A stretch of 64,000 nt of DNA, from NCBI RefSeq assembly GCF_003584135.1, contig NZ_QXFI01000024.1:24365-88364 (forward strand), written 5' to 3'. Both the position numbers and the translations under genes were made by a program. Origin of the DNA: Flagellimonas pelagia (lineage in GTDB: Bacteria > Bacteroidota > Bacteroidia > Flavobacteriales > Flavobacteriaceae). The notes under the pieces are model-generated. The model saw nothing but the letters and a program-made list of their open reading frames with translations. It did not search any database and was not told where the DNA came from. Of this stretch, positions 55,151 through 63,961 are shown piece by piece. Numbering within the stretch: the first letter of the stretch is position 1; the number at the start of each line of letters is the position of its first letter.

Positions 55151-56458
55151 ATGGCAGAATACAAAAAAAATAGCCTGAGTCTGACCAATACCATTGCTTT
55201 GGGAACCGGTGTGATGATCGGTGCGGGAATTTTTGCGCTCTTGGGTCAGGTTGCCGAACTCTCCGGCCAATGGTTTCCCTTTGCTTTTTTAATCGGGGCA
55301 GTCATCTCAGGTTTCAGTTCCTACACCTATGTCAAAATGTCCAATACCTACCCCTCTGCCGGGGGCATTGGCATGTACCTCAAAAAGGTTTACGGTAAAA
55401 CGGCCTGGACCGCTACCGGTGCACTGCTGATGGCCCTTTCCATGGTCATCAATGAGAGTTTGGTGGCCCGGACGTTCGGGACCTACGTATTGGAGCTTTT
55501 TGATGTGGAGTCGAAAGGATTCTGGCCCCCGATCCTTGGGGTATTGTTGTTGATCACAGCCTTTATTGTCAATGTGATGGGAAACAAAGCTATCGGGGGA
55601 TCGTCCTTGGTCATGGCCATACTAAAAATCGGCGGGATAGCGGTTTTTGCCATTGGTGGCCTTTGGGCAGCTGGATTTACCTTTGATCAGGTCGTTCCTT
55701 CCCAGTCCTTGACCGAGCATTCCCTGGTGGATTATTTGGGGGCATTGGCACTGTCGATATTGGCCTATAAGGGTTTTACCACCATTACCAATAGTGGGGA
55801 TGAGATCGTCGATCCCAAACGTAACGTGGGACGGGCCATTGTCATTTCTTTGGTGATATGTACCCTGGTCTATCTCATGGTGGCATTTGCGGTCTCTTCC
55901 AATCTTTCCATCCAGGAAATCATTGCGGCCAAGGACTATTCGCTGGCCGAGGCATCCAGACCCGCTTTTGGAAAATATGGGGTCTGGTTCACCGTTGGTC
56001 TGGCGATCATATCCACCGTTTCCGGGGTCGTTGCCAGCATTTTTGCCGTTTCCCGGATGACCACCATGCTCACTGAAAAGGAATTGATACCACATCGACA
56101 TTTTGGGATTCCCGGGGACATACAGAAACATATGTTGGTGTATACCGTGGTGATTGCCATAGGGCTCACCATGTTGTTCGATCTGAGCCGGATCGCTGCA
56201 TTGGGGGCCATCTTTTATTTGATCATGGATATCGGGATCCATTGGGGGGTCCTAAACAATCTACGAAAGGAAATCGGTGCAAATCCCATTATCCTCATTA
56301 CGGCCCTTGTGCTGGATGTACTGGTGTTGGGCGCCTTTATTTGGTCAAAGGCCGGTAGTGATCTTTTGGTGGTCATTGTTGCCCTGGTATTGATGGTGCT
56401 TATTTTTTTCGGGGAACGATTGTTTTTGGGGAAAAAGCGTACGGTCGAGGAAGAATAA
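55151..56458 (+). CDS. APC family amino acid/polyamine permease
   Basis: Inner-membrane transporter of 435 residues with 12 helices. GTGVMIGAGIFALLG near residue 18 is the APC-superfamily substrate/ion motif, and TNSGDEIVDPKRN near 217 the conserved loop. ATG follows the oxidase stop without a gap, so it is co-translated with a copper protein. Substrate unknown; supply of a thiol or copper-chelating amino acid such as cysteine or histidine is one idea, and it could also simply be a passenger. Confidence 0.9.
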   Translation: MAEYKKNSLSLTNTIALGTGVMIGAGIFALLGQVAELSGQWFPFAFLIGAVISGFSSYTYVKMSNTYPSAGGIGMYLKKVYGKTAWTATGALLMALSMVINESLVARTFGTYVLELFDVESKGFWPPILGVLLLITAFIVNVMGNKAIGGSSLVMAILKIGGIAVFAIGGLWAAGFTFDQVVPSQSLTEHSLVDYLGALALSILAYKGFTTITNSGDEIVDPKRNVGRAIVISLVICTLVYLMVAFAVSSNLSIQEIIAAKDYSLAEASRPAFGKYGVWFTVGLAIISTVSGVVASIFAVSRMTTMLTEKELIPHRHFGIPGDIQKHMLVYTVVIAIGLTMLFDLSRIAALGAIFYLIMDIGIHWGVLNNLRKEIGANPIILITALVLDVLVLGAFIWSKAGSDLLVVIVALVLMVLIFFGERLFLGKKRTVEEE

Positions 56459-56589
56459 GGGTAGAGTGCCTGCGTGGGAGAAATGGAAAATTAGATGAAA
56501 AAATTAAAATAGCAACAATAATGGGGGATAATACAAATATGCCGACCCTGGGCAATCAAAATGAGGAATTAATCTTAAAATCAATTACA

Positions 56590-57219
56590 ATGAAAAGAAC
56601 AACAGTTACATTAAGTACAATTGCCATTGCGCTTTTGACCATTACCGTGATTTCCTGTAAGGACGGTAAGAAGGAAACAAATGACAAGGAAGGAGCCCAT
56701 ATGGAGATGGGAACGGAAGAGGGCCATCACCATGAGAGCTCTGCGGGGGAAATGGACCACGGGACCATGGACCATGATATGGGTTCGTCCGATGCACAGG
56801 GCACATCTGTGATCGATAGCTACCTCCAACTGAAGGATGCCCTGGTGGCGGACAATAAGGATGAAGCGGCCAAATCGGGCCAAGCCTTGGCCAGTGCCTT
56901 GGGCAGCTTTGATATCAGCGGATACGATGAACAGCAACAGAAGGAGCTGTCCGATATCATTGAAGTGGCCAAGGAACATGGGGAGCATATCGCCAAAAGT
57001 GATATCGGTCACCAACGGGAACACTTTGAGGGACTGGGCAAGGATATGGTCGATTTTATTGCCATAACCGGGACTTCCAAAACCTTGTACCAACAATTCT
57101 GCCCCATGTACAACAACAACCAAGGAGGAACGTGGCTCAGCGCAAGCAGCGAAATCCAGAATCCATTTTTTGGAAGTAAGATGTTGACCTGTGGTAAGGT
57201 GCAAAAGGAAATCAATTAA
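56590..57219 (+). CDS. DUF3347 lipoprotein with His/Met-rich linker
   Basis: Exported lipoprotein of 209 residues, start ATG 56590 (upstream codons from 56521 do not look like coding sequence for this family). Lipobox TVISCKDG, then GHHHESSAGEMDHGTMDHDM, then the DUF3347 helical bundle ending FCPMYNNNQGGTWLS and MLTCGKV. The bundle is a clear paralogue of the C-terminus of the truncated adaptor at 51187. Probably a periplasmic copper or silver carrier that feeds an efflux pump or oxidase. Confidence 0.9.
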   Translation: MKRTTVTLSTIAIALLTITVISCKDGKKETNDKEGAHMEMGTEEGHHHESSAGEMDHGTMDHDMGSSDAQGTSVIDSYLQLKDALVADNKDEAAKSGQALASALGSFDISGYDEQQQKELSDIIEVAKEHGEHIAKSDIGHQREHFEGLGKDMVDFIAITGTSKTLYQQFCPMYNNNQGGTWLSASSEIQNPFFGSKMLTCGKVQKEIN

Positions 57220-57678
57220 ATGAAAGTACTGAAAATCATAGTATTGGTAGTGCTGTTGGGATTTGTGGGCATCCAGTTTGTGCCCACAGATCCCAACTTG
57301 AGCGATGTGGTTCCCGATACGGACTTCATGTCGGTGAACCAGGTTGCCAAGGATATCGAACACGATTTGCGGGTATCTTGCTATGATTGCCACAGTAACA
57401 ACACCCAATACCCGTGGTACAATAAGGTCCAACCCATCGCCTGGTTTTTGGAAGAACACATAAAAGAGGGAAAGGAAGAACTCAATTTCAATGAATGGGG
57501 CGACTATTCGGATCGAAGAAAAAGGAGCAAACTAAAGTCCATCGCAAGTCAGATCGAAGACGATAAGATGCCCCTATCTTCCTATACCCTGATCCATAAG
57601 GATGCAAAATTATCGGTGGAAGAGAAAGAACGGATATTGACCTTGGTAAATGATCTAATGGAAGAATTGGATAATTGA
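57220..57678 (+). CDS. haem-binding domain (Haem_bd) cytochrome-like protein
   Basis: Protein of 152 residues anchored by one N-terminal helix (IIVLVVLLGFVGIQFVP). It contains one haem c motif in SCYDCHSNNTQYPWYNKVQP (residues about 58-77), exactly the Haem_bd (PF14376) layout. ATG is directly after the DUF3347 stop. Such small c-type proteins occur next to copper oxidases and may carry electrons from copper oxidation. Confidence 0.9.
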   Translation: MKVLKIIVLVVLLGFVGIQFVPTDPNLSDVVPDTDFMSVNQVAKDIEHDLRVSCYDCHSNNTQYPWYNKVQPIAWFLEEHIKEGKEELNFNEWGDYSDRRKRSKLKSIASQIEDDKMPLSSYTLIHKDAKLSVEEKERILTLVNDLMEELDN

Positions 57679-57775
57679 AAATGACATGGAAATCACCCTA
57701 AAACCGGGACAAACGATATTGCTATTGTTGTTGGTCATGTCCGGTTACTATGAATAAGGAAATAAAGTCCTGAAA

Positions 57776-57835
57776 GGGAGGGGAACACCCAAAGTTGATT
57801 GGTTGGTGAGTTAGTTAGTTAATCGTTCCCTTCCC
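57776..57835. promoter_or_regulatory. stem-loop in the 57.7-57.8 kb gap
   Basis: GGGAGGGGAAC (57776-57786) and GTTCCCTTCCC (57825-57835) pair with one mismatch around a 38-base loop containing TTAGTTAGTT. No T tract follows. A 23-codon ATG frame at about 57686 just before it is probably not a gene. Confidence 0.45.
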
Positions 57836-57848
57836 TTGTCAGGCACTA

Positions 57849-57986
57849 ATGGAAAAGAAGATGAAAGATTGTTGTCGTGACAATGGACCTGTCCAGTCGA
57901 AAAAGGCCATTTTAAAAAAATGGTTGGCCCATATCCTGTATGGGATCGTCATTTCGATTGCCCTGGGAGCCTTTATCATACAATAA
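57849..57986 (+). CDS. 45-residue membrane miniprotein
   Basis: MEKKMKDCCRDNGPVQSKKA is followed by one helix (ILYGIVISIALGAFIIQ). The N-terminal Cys-Cys pair faces the cytoplasm and could bind metal. It lies 31 bases before the NTF2-like gene in a copper operon. Short but with clear start, membrane helix and stop. Confidence 0.55.
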   Translation: MEKKMKDCCRDNGPVQSKKAILKKWLAHILYGIVISIALGAFIIQ

Positions 57987-58017
57987 ATACTAACCTAAAC
58001 AATGCTAAAACAAACCA

Positions 58018-58515
58018 ATGAAACGTATTACTTTACAGATTTTTCTAATGGCCGTATTTCTCACAGGGACAAGCTTTGGCCAAACAAACCCTAACAAGGA
58101 AAACCTAGACCAGGACAGGGCCGCTGTGCTGAGGATATTGGAAAGCTATAAAGAAGCACTGCAAAACTTGACCACGGAAGGTACCTTGGAGCTTTTTGCG
58201 GAAGATTCCGAAGTTTTTGAATCCGGGGGCGTGGAAGGCACCTATCAACATTATCACGACCATCATATAGGTCCAGAACTTGGACATTTCAACAGTTTTA
58301 GGTTCTCGGATTATACCATTGAAGTGAAGGTGGAGCTACCCTTTGCCTTTACTACGGAAAGCTATGTCTATACCATTGGCCTAAAATCGGAAAATGGAGG
58401 TGAGGGCAAAACGATCAGCAGAAAAGGGGTTGCCACCACCATCCTTAAAAAAACGGATGGGGATTGGAAAATTGTAAAGATGCATAACTCCTCACGGAAC
58501 AACGGGAAGAACTAA
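58018..58515 (+). CDS. exported NTF2-like (SnoaL/DUF4440-type) protein
   Basis: Protein of 165 residues with a Sec signal peptide (FLMAVFLTGTSFGQ) and an NTF2-like cone fold: helix AAVLRILESYKEALQNLTTE, then VFESGGVEGTYQHYHDHH with five closely spaced His residues, and the final strand DWKIVKMHNSSR. The His cluster in the pocket could bind copper. Stop overlaps the next start by one base (TAATG). Confidence 0.78.
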   Translation: MKRITLQIFLMAVFLTGTSFGQTNPNKENLDQDRAAVLRILESYKEALQNLTTEGTLELFAEDSEVFESGGVEGTYQHYHDHHIGPELGHFNSFRFSDYTIEVKVELPFAFTTESYVYTIGLKSENGGEGKTISRKGVATTILKKTDGDWKIVKMHNSSRNNGKN

Positions 58516-59216
58516 TGGTCGGAAGAAAAACATCGATGAAGGTCAGAAAGATACATAGATATCTTGGCCTATTTATTGGGATCCAGTTCCTAATGTGGAC
58601 CATCAGTGGACTATATTTTAGTTGGACGGACATTGACGAGATCCATGGAGATCAATTCATCAAGGAGCATCCGGACCAGTCAGAATTTGGGAATTTAATT
58701 GCTCCCAATGGACACGGGAACGTTAAAATCAAATCTTTGGAAATGAGAAATATAGGGGGGAGTCCCTATTATTGGATCAATGGTGGGGTTTTGATGGATG
58801 CACAAACGGGGGAGATCAAAAAGGGTATCGATGAACAACAGGCCTTGGCCGTTGCTTCACACTATATGTTGCCCGAACTTAAGGTCAAAAGTGTTGAAAG
58901 ACTCACCCAAACAGGTGGGCAGCACGAGTATCGTGGACGTCCATTACCGGCCTATGTGATCACCTATGAAACGGATGAAAACCTTAAAGCGTATGTCTCA
59001 GAGACCGATGGGTCGTTTCAACATGTAAGACATCGGTCCTGGAGATGGTTCGATTTTTTGTGGATGACCCATACCATGGACTATGAGGGACGGGACGATT
59101 TTAACACCATGGTTTTACGGATTTTTTCCCTGATGGGATTGATTACCGTTTTGAGCGGATTCTTGTTGTGGTATGTCAGCTCGCCAACAATCAGAAAATT
59201 ATGGAAAAGGCGATAG
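58515..59216 (+). CDS. PepSY-domain membrane protein
   Basis: Protein of 233 residues with helices at both ends (YLGLFIGIQFLMWTISGLYF near 17-36, and GLITVLSGFLLWYVS near 212-226) enclosing a periplasmic PepSY-type domain (EQQALAVASHYMLPELKVK). This two-helix PepSY layout resembles small iron/copper-uptake reductase-like proteins. Start ATG 58515 or the internal ATG 58536 (MKVRKIHRYLG). Coupled to the NTF2-like gene. Confidence 0.85.
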   Translation: MVGRKTSMKVRKIHRYLGLFIGIQFLMWTISGLYFSWTDIDEIHGDQFIKEHPDQSEFGNLIAPNGHGNVKIKSLEMRNIGGSPYYWINGGVLMDAQTGEIKKGIDEQQALAVASHYMLPELKVKSVERLTQTGGQHEYRGRPLPAYVITYETDENLKAYVSETDGSFQHVRHRSWRWFDFLWMTHTMDYEGRDDFNTMVLRIFSLMGLITVLSGFLLWYVSSPTIRKLWKRR

Positions 59217-59293
59217 TTCAAACTTATTTGGCAAAGGACTCCTGTGAGGAGCAAATAGTTGACCATTGAACCAGTTGAATCATTTTTGGAAAA

Positions 59294-59476
59294 ATGAGCG
59301 AACTTAGGAGGCAAAGACGAAAGAAAAAAAGGGGGCTGGCGAAAAGGAAACGGGACCCGGCCAAGAATAGAAAGGAAAAAAGAATGAAAATCCTTGGCAT
59401 ATTGGCCTTGATATTGATCGTTATATTGGCAGTGGTCGTCATTTTTTTGAAGGCCCTGTGGAAATTCACTGCATGA
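59294..59476 (+). CDS. 60-residue basic single-span membrane protein
   Basis: Thirty very basic residues (MSELRRQRRKKKRGLAKRKR and on) precede one helix (ILGILALILIVILAVVVIFL). Same length and layout as the protein at 46672. It ends one base before the AraC gene start, so it is probably co-translated with that regulator. Confidence 0.62.
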   Translation: MSELRRQRRKKKRGLAKRKRDPAKNRKEKRMKILGILALILIVILAVVVIFLKALWKFTA

Positions 59477-59477
59477 T

Positions 59478-60065
59478 ATGGAAGTTGGGTCCAGTAAATC
59501 GAAAGATGTGTTGTACATCAAAAACATGGTCTGTCCGAGATGCATCATGGCCGTCAAAGGTATTTTGGACGATGAGGGCATTCCCTATATGAATGTGTCG
59601 TTGGGTGAAATCACCCTCAATGGGAAAATCACGCCTGAAAAACGGGAAGGTCTCAACGAACGACTTGAGAAAATTGGATTTACGATCATCAACGATCGTA
59701 AGGGTCAGTTGATAGAACAGATCAAAAACCTAGTGATTGAGGCGATACATTACACCGGACCCATGGAAAAGGTCAAATGGCCCGAATACCTTTCCGATGG
59801 ATTGCATCTTGACTATAAGTATCTTAGTTCGCTGTTTTCCGCGGTGGAAAGCATTACCTTGGAGCAATATATCATCAACCAAAAGATTGAAAAGATCAAA
59901 GAGTTTCTTGTTTATGACGAATTGGGCTTAAAGGAAATAGCGTTTCAATTGGACTATAGCAGCGTTGCCTATTTAAGCAACCAATTTAAAAAAGTAACTG
60001 GAATGACACCTACACAATTTAAGAAAAGTGCCATTCAAAATAGAATATCGCTTGATGATATTTAA
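59478..60065 (+). CDS. AraC-type regulator with N-terminal HMA metal-sensing domain
   Basis: Protein of 195 residues: an HMA-like domain (residues about 10-72) with the CxxC site C19/C22 in NMVCPRCIMAV, and a C-terminal AraC double helix-turn-helix (LKEIAFQLDYSSVAYLSNQF, then KKVTGMTPTQFKK). Copper or another soft metal bound at the CxxC site is the probable signal. Likely targets are the chaperone, DUF305 and CopA genes downstream and possibly the oxidase operon. Confidence 0.92.
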   Translation: MEVGSSKSKDVLYIKNMVCPRCIMAVKGILDDEGIPYMNVSLGEITLNGKITPEKREGLNERLEKIGFTIINDRKGQLIEQIKNLVIEAIHYTGPMEKVKWPEYLSDGLHLDYKYLSSLFSAVESITLEQYIINQKIEKIKEFLVYDELGLKEIAFQLDYSSVAYLSNQFKKVTGMTPTQFKKSAIQNRISLDDI

Positions 60066-60268
60066 CCTCAACCATTAAGGGCGCAATACCTTCCCAAGGA
60101 ACCAGCCTCCTAAACGCTATTTAAAAAACACCTTTCTTCGCAAATGGGTCAAGGTTTGTTTTTTTCAAACAACGCCCCTATACAGAAAATGTTACTTTTC
60201 CCATACGTGTTGGAACCAACATTGTTGATTCTAGGTGTAAAATTGTTAAAATAAAAAATGATCACAAC

Positions 60269-60493
60269 ATGAAAAGAAGATACCAAATAGAAGGAATGAC
60301 TTGTGATGGCTGTAGGGGGCACGTTGAAGAAGCTCTTTTCAATGTGGCCGGTGTAGCCGATGTAGCGGTCAATCTAAAAAACGCAGAAGCTACAGTGGAG
60401 TCGCAATTTGAGGTCCCCCTTGAAAATCTACAAAAGGCATTGGAAAATAAGGGGGGTCAATATAAAATACAAGCGATGAACAAAGCCAATTAA
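60269..60493 (+). CDS. HMA-domain copper chaperone (CopZ-like)
   Basis: Protein of 74 residues with the ferredoxin-like HMA fold; metal site GMTCDGCRGHV (C12, C15). It should carry Cu(I) to the CopA ATPase at 61466. It follows a 203-base gap after the AraC gene that contains GTTGGAACCAAC and other short inverted repeats, so it probably has its own promoter. Confidence 0.93.
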   Translation: MKRRYQIEGMTCDGCRGHVEEALFNVAGVADVAVNLKNAEATVESQFEVPLENLQKALENKGGQYKIQAMNKAN

Positions 60494-60604
60494 ACCGATA
60501 TACGATAACTGGGACAGGTAAATTGTCAGGCCTATAATTGGAATGGAACAATACAATACTCGAAAGTCAAGGAATAATCACAATAACCAGATAAAATTTG
60601 CACA

Positions 60605-61168
60605 ATGGAAGATAGTCAAAGGAAATCCAATAATTATTTAAAGTTTTTTGCGATGATTGGTACTTCAATGGTCGCCATGTTTTTTTTAATGTACACCCAC
60701 TCATATCAAATCATTGATCACTTTTGGTATAGTGAGACTAGATTTTTCATGACTTTGATCATGGGGGGATCGATGATCATTATTATGCTGCTATATATGC
60801 TACAGATGTATAAAGACCGACGCAAGAACATGTCAATATTAGCCTTGGGTGTTTTGTTGATTGCAGGTGGGATATGGCTGGTCAGGAGTCAGGTTACCGT
60901 ATCAGGGGTCGACTACATGGAAGGAATGATACCCCATCATTCCATTGCTATTTTGACCAGTGAACGTTCTCAAATAAAAGATGTCAGGGTACGGGAGCTT
61001 GCCAATGAAATTATCAAGGCACAACGCAGGGAGATAATGGAAATGCAATGGTTGATAAACGACATCAAGGAAAATGGAATAGTGGAAACCGAAGCTGGGA
61101 AAGAAAAGCGGCCTATTCCTAAATTCGAGGGATCGCTTAGCGAAGAAACAAAGAATCTGGCCGAATGA
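60605..61168 (+). CDS. DUF305 membrane protein
   Basis: Protein of 187 residues with three N-terminal helices (about 14-30, 43-66, 77-93) and a periplasmic DUF305 helix bundle with YMEGMIPHHSIAI (residues 104-116; M108, H111, H112). DUF305 proteins such as CopM bind Cu(I) through Met/His. Located between chaperone and CopA, so periplasmic copper storage or transfer is likely. Confidence 0.9.
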   Translation: MEDSQRKSNNYLKFFAMIGTSMVAMFFLMYTHSYQIIDHFWYSETRFFMTLIMGGSMIIIMLLYMLQMYKDRRKNMSILALGVLLIAGGIWLVRSQVTVSGVDYMEGMIPHHSIAILTSERSQIKDVRVRELANEIIKAQRREIMEMQWLINDIKENGIVETEAGKEKRPIPKFEGSLSEETKNLAE

Positions 61169-61465
61169 GAGGCGATTACTTACTACCAATGCTTTCGTTT
61201 TGCCCCAAGTTCACTACAATGGTTTGTCCTATCGAATATATTCTAAACTGATCGGGGCAAATTCTCCAAAAAAGATTGACGTGGGCGAACCTGATCTCAT
61301 AGATGTTGCCGAATTCTAAAAACCACTCACCAATTAAGGTTAAGTACTTGACGAAGAAAGGTAAAGGTTGATTTTTCGGAAAATTCTACAACTCTTTCAG
61401 TAAATAACGTAACAGTGCATTTTAGGTCTATTCTGAAATTTGTACCATACAAATCGGAGTAGAAA
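61169..61465. other. 297-base gap before copA with a coding-like remnant
   Basis: TTTGCCCC (61199-61206) and GGGGCAAA (61254-61261) form an inverted repeat with a 47-base spacer. One frame reads VLPQVHYNGLSYRIYSKLIG then ANSPKKIDVGEPDLIDVAEF to a TAA near 61318, without a start codon; DVGEPDL faintly recalls the start of class I aminotransferases. It may be a decayed gene end. No clear promoter is recognised for copA. Confidence 0.35.
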
Positions 61466-63724
61466 ATGGATGCAATCGATATTATTGAGGACACCGAAAG
61501 GAAAGCGAAGACGGTGTCAAAAAAATCTTTCCCGGTCACTGGAATGACCTGTGCTGCCTGTGCATCCAGCGTGGAATCCATGCTGGGCCATACGGAAGGG
61601 GTCTACAATGCCAGTGTCAACTTTGCCAATAGTACGGTCCTTGTGGAGTATGACAGTGCTATGGACCTAAGCGATCTTCAAAATGCGGTACGTCAAATCG
61701 GTTATGATATAATTGTGGATGCCGAGGATCCTACCGAAGTACAGGAAGAGCTTTCGAAAAAGCATTATGTATCCATAAAAAAGCGAACCCTTTGGTCCGC
61801 TATTTTGACACTTCCCATTTTCCTTCTGGGGATGTTTTTTATGGATTGGGTCCTGGGTAGGTGGATTTCGTTGGTACTTGCCGTTCCTATCCTGTTCTGG
61901 TTTGGCCGAAGTTTTTTCATAAATGCCCTCAAACAGGCCAGATTCGGTAAGGCCAATATGGATACCTTGGTCGCACTCAGTACGGGCATTGCCTTTTTGT
62001 TCAGTGCATTCAATACCTTTTTTCCTGAATTTTGGCTCAGTAAAGGCATGGAACCCCATGTATATTATGAGGCGGCCACAGTGATCATCACCTTTATTTC
62101 ATTGGGGAAATTATTGGAAGAAAAGGCGAAATCAAATACATCCTCCGCCATAAAGAAATTGATAGGGTTGCAGCCCAAGACCTTAAAGGTGATAGCAGAT
62201 GGGGAGGAAAGGGAAATCCCTATTTCTTCGGTCAAGGTAGGTCAAACGATTTTGGTCAGACCGGGAGAGAAAATCCCTGTGGATGGAACGGTGTCCAAAG
62301 GAAGTTCCTATGTTGATGAAAGTATGATCACGGGCGAACCCGTCCCTGTAGAAAAGACAAAGGATGAAAAAGTTTTTGCCGGTACCGTAAACCAAAAAGG
62401 AAGCTTTCAGTTTGTAGCTGACCGGGTGGGAGGGGAGACCCTTTTGTCCCAGATCATCAAGATGGTGCAGGAAGCACAGGGGAGCAAGGCGCCCGTACAA
62501 AAATTGGTGGACAGGATTGCCGGTATTTTTGTTCCCGTGGTAATGACGATTTCACTGGTGACATTTATCACCTGGATGTTCCTGGGAGGTGAGGACGCTT
62601 TTACCCATGCACTGTTGACCGCAGTTGCCGTATTGGTAATAGCTTGTCCCTGTGCGCTGGGTTTGGCAACCCCCACGGCCATCATGGTGGGAATCGGCAA
62701 GGGGGCCGACCACAATATTCTCATCAAAGATGCGGAAAGCCTGGAGTTGGGTTACAAAGTGAATGCCATTGTCCTGGATAAAACGGGTACCATAACTGAA
62801 GGAAAGCCTGTGGTGACCGATATGGTCTTTGCGGACCATGTGACCGATCACAGGGCCCTGGAGCAAATTTTATATGCCATGGAAGGACAGTCCGAACATC
62901 CCTTGGCTGAAGCCGTGGTCTCCTTTTTAAAAAATAGAAAGGTAAATCCGGTCGAAATTTTGAACTTCAATAGTATTACAGGAAAAGGTGTTCGCGCTGA
63001 GGCATTGGATGGAACCCTATACCTTGTGGGCAATCATAAGTTGATGGTCGAAAAAGGAATCGCCATGGATGACAACCTGGGGCACATGGTCGAAGGGTTA
63101 GAGCAGGAGGCCAAAACGGTCATATACTTTGGCGGTGGAGGCAAGGTGAAGGCGATTTTGACCATTATGGATAGTATAAAGGAATCCTCAAAGGAAGCCA
63201 TACGGGAAATGCAGGGGAATGGTATGGAAGTTTACATGATGACCGGTGATAACAAGATGACCGCCGAAGCCGTATCACAACAGGTGGGTATCAAAAGCTA
63301 TGAAGCCGAAGTACTCCCATCAGAGAAAGCTGATTTTGTGAAAAGGCTTCAAGAAAGTGGAAAGGTGGTCGCCATGGTGGGCGATGGTATCAATGATTCG
63401 CAGGCACTTGCCCAAGCAGATGTCAGTATCGCGATGGGCAAAGGGTCCGACATTGCCATGGATGTCGCGAAAATGACCTTGATCACCTCTGATTTAAATG
63501 CCATTCCCAAAGCGTTGAAGCTCTCCCATAAGACCGTTATAGGTATAAGGCAAAATCTTTTTTGGGCCTTTATATACAATATCATTGGAATTCCTATAGC
63601 TGCAGGGCTGCTGTATCCGATCAATGGATTTTTGTTAGATCCGATGATAGCTGGTGCCGCTATGGCTTTTAGCAGTGTATCGGTCGTATTGAACAGTTTG
63701 AGGCTTAAAACGATTAAACTATAG
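61466..63724 (+). CDS. copA: copper-translocating P-type ATPase (PIB-1)
   Basis: Pump of 752 residues with one N-terminal HMA domain ([12 protein letters not shown]29, C32), transmembrane C394-P395-C396, phosphorylation site D438 in [17 protein letters not shown] in the hinge and [24 protein letters not shown] final helix (M/SS motif of Cu(I) pumps; here [15 protein letters not shown]). It should export cytosolic Cu(I) to the periplasm. The chaperone and the HMA protein on either side fit. CxxC, CPC and MSS-type residues are all kept. Confidence 0.95.
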   Translation: MDAIDIIEDTERKAKTVSKKSFPVTGMTCAACASSVESMLGHTEGVYNASVNFANSTVLVEYDSAMDLSDLQNAVRQIGYDIIVDAEDPTEVQEELSKKHYVSIKKRTLWSAILTLPIFLLGMFFMDWVLGRWISLVLAVPILFWFGRSFFINALKQARFGKANMDTLVALSTGIAFLFSAFNTFFPEFWLSKGMEPHVYYEAATVIITFISLGKLLEEKAKSNTSSAIKKLIGLQPKTLKVIADGEEREIPISSVKVGQTILVRPGEKIPVDGTVSKGSSYVDESMITGEPVPVEKTKDEKVFAGTVNQKGSFQFVADRVGGETLLSQIIKMVQEAQGSKAPVQKLVDRIAGIFVPVVMTISLVTFITWMFLGGEDAFTHALLTAVAVLVIACPCALGLATPTAIMVGIGKGADHNILIKDAESLELGYKVNAIVLDKTGTITEGKPVVTDMVFADHVTDHRALEQILYAMEGQSEHPLAEAVVSFLKNRKVNPVEILNFNSITGKGVRAEALDGTLYLVGNHKLMVEKGIAMDDNLGHMVEGLEQEAKTVIYFGGGGKVKAILTIMDSIKESSKEAIREMQGNGMEVYMMTGDNKMTAEAVSQQVGIKSYEAEVLPSEKADFVKRLQESGKVVAMVGDGINDSQALAQADVSIAMGKGSDIAMDVAKMTLITSDLNAIPKALKLSHKTVIGIRQNLFWAFIYNIIGIPIAAGLLYPINGFLLDPMIAGAAMAFSSVSVVLNSLRLKTIKL

Positions 63725-63745
63725 TAATTTTCTAATTTAAAATCG

Positions 63746-63961
63746 ATGAACATGAGTACATTACAATTCAAATCAAATATTAAGTGCAGTGGGTGTGCCA
63801 ATACCGTAAAACCATTTTTGGATAAGGTGGATGGCGTGACCGATTGGTCTGTTGACTTTGCCTCCCAAGACAAATTGTTGACCGTACAGACTACAAGTGC
63901 TACGGAAGAGGAAATCACTTCTGCTGTTGAATCGGCTGGATATCATTTGACCAAGAAATAA
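63746..63961 (+). CDS. HMA-domain metal-binding protein
   Basis: Protein of 71 residues with metal site IKCSGCANTV (C14, C17) and the HMA beta-alpha-beta outline. It starts 21 bases after copA and is a second small chaperone or regulator partner of that pump. Its last 18 codons are repeated at 5473-5529 as a remnant. Confidence 0.92.
   Translation: MNMSTLQFKSNIKCSGCANTVKPFLDKVDGVTDWSVDFASQDKLLTVQTTSATEEEITSAVESAGYHLTKK

Noticed and set aside
55622..56242. 206-codon minus-strand frame opposite the APC permease
   Set aside because: Low-complexity translation rich in Gly, His and Asn, as expected from antisense of a membrane protein.
56611..57459. 282-codon minus-strand frame opposite the DUF3347 and haem-binding genes
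   Set aside because: Both plus-strand genes have signal sequences and conserved motifs; the antisense frame looks like a codon-bias shadow.
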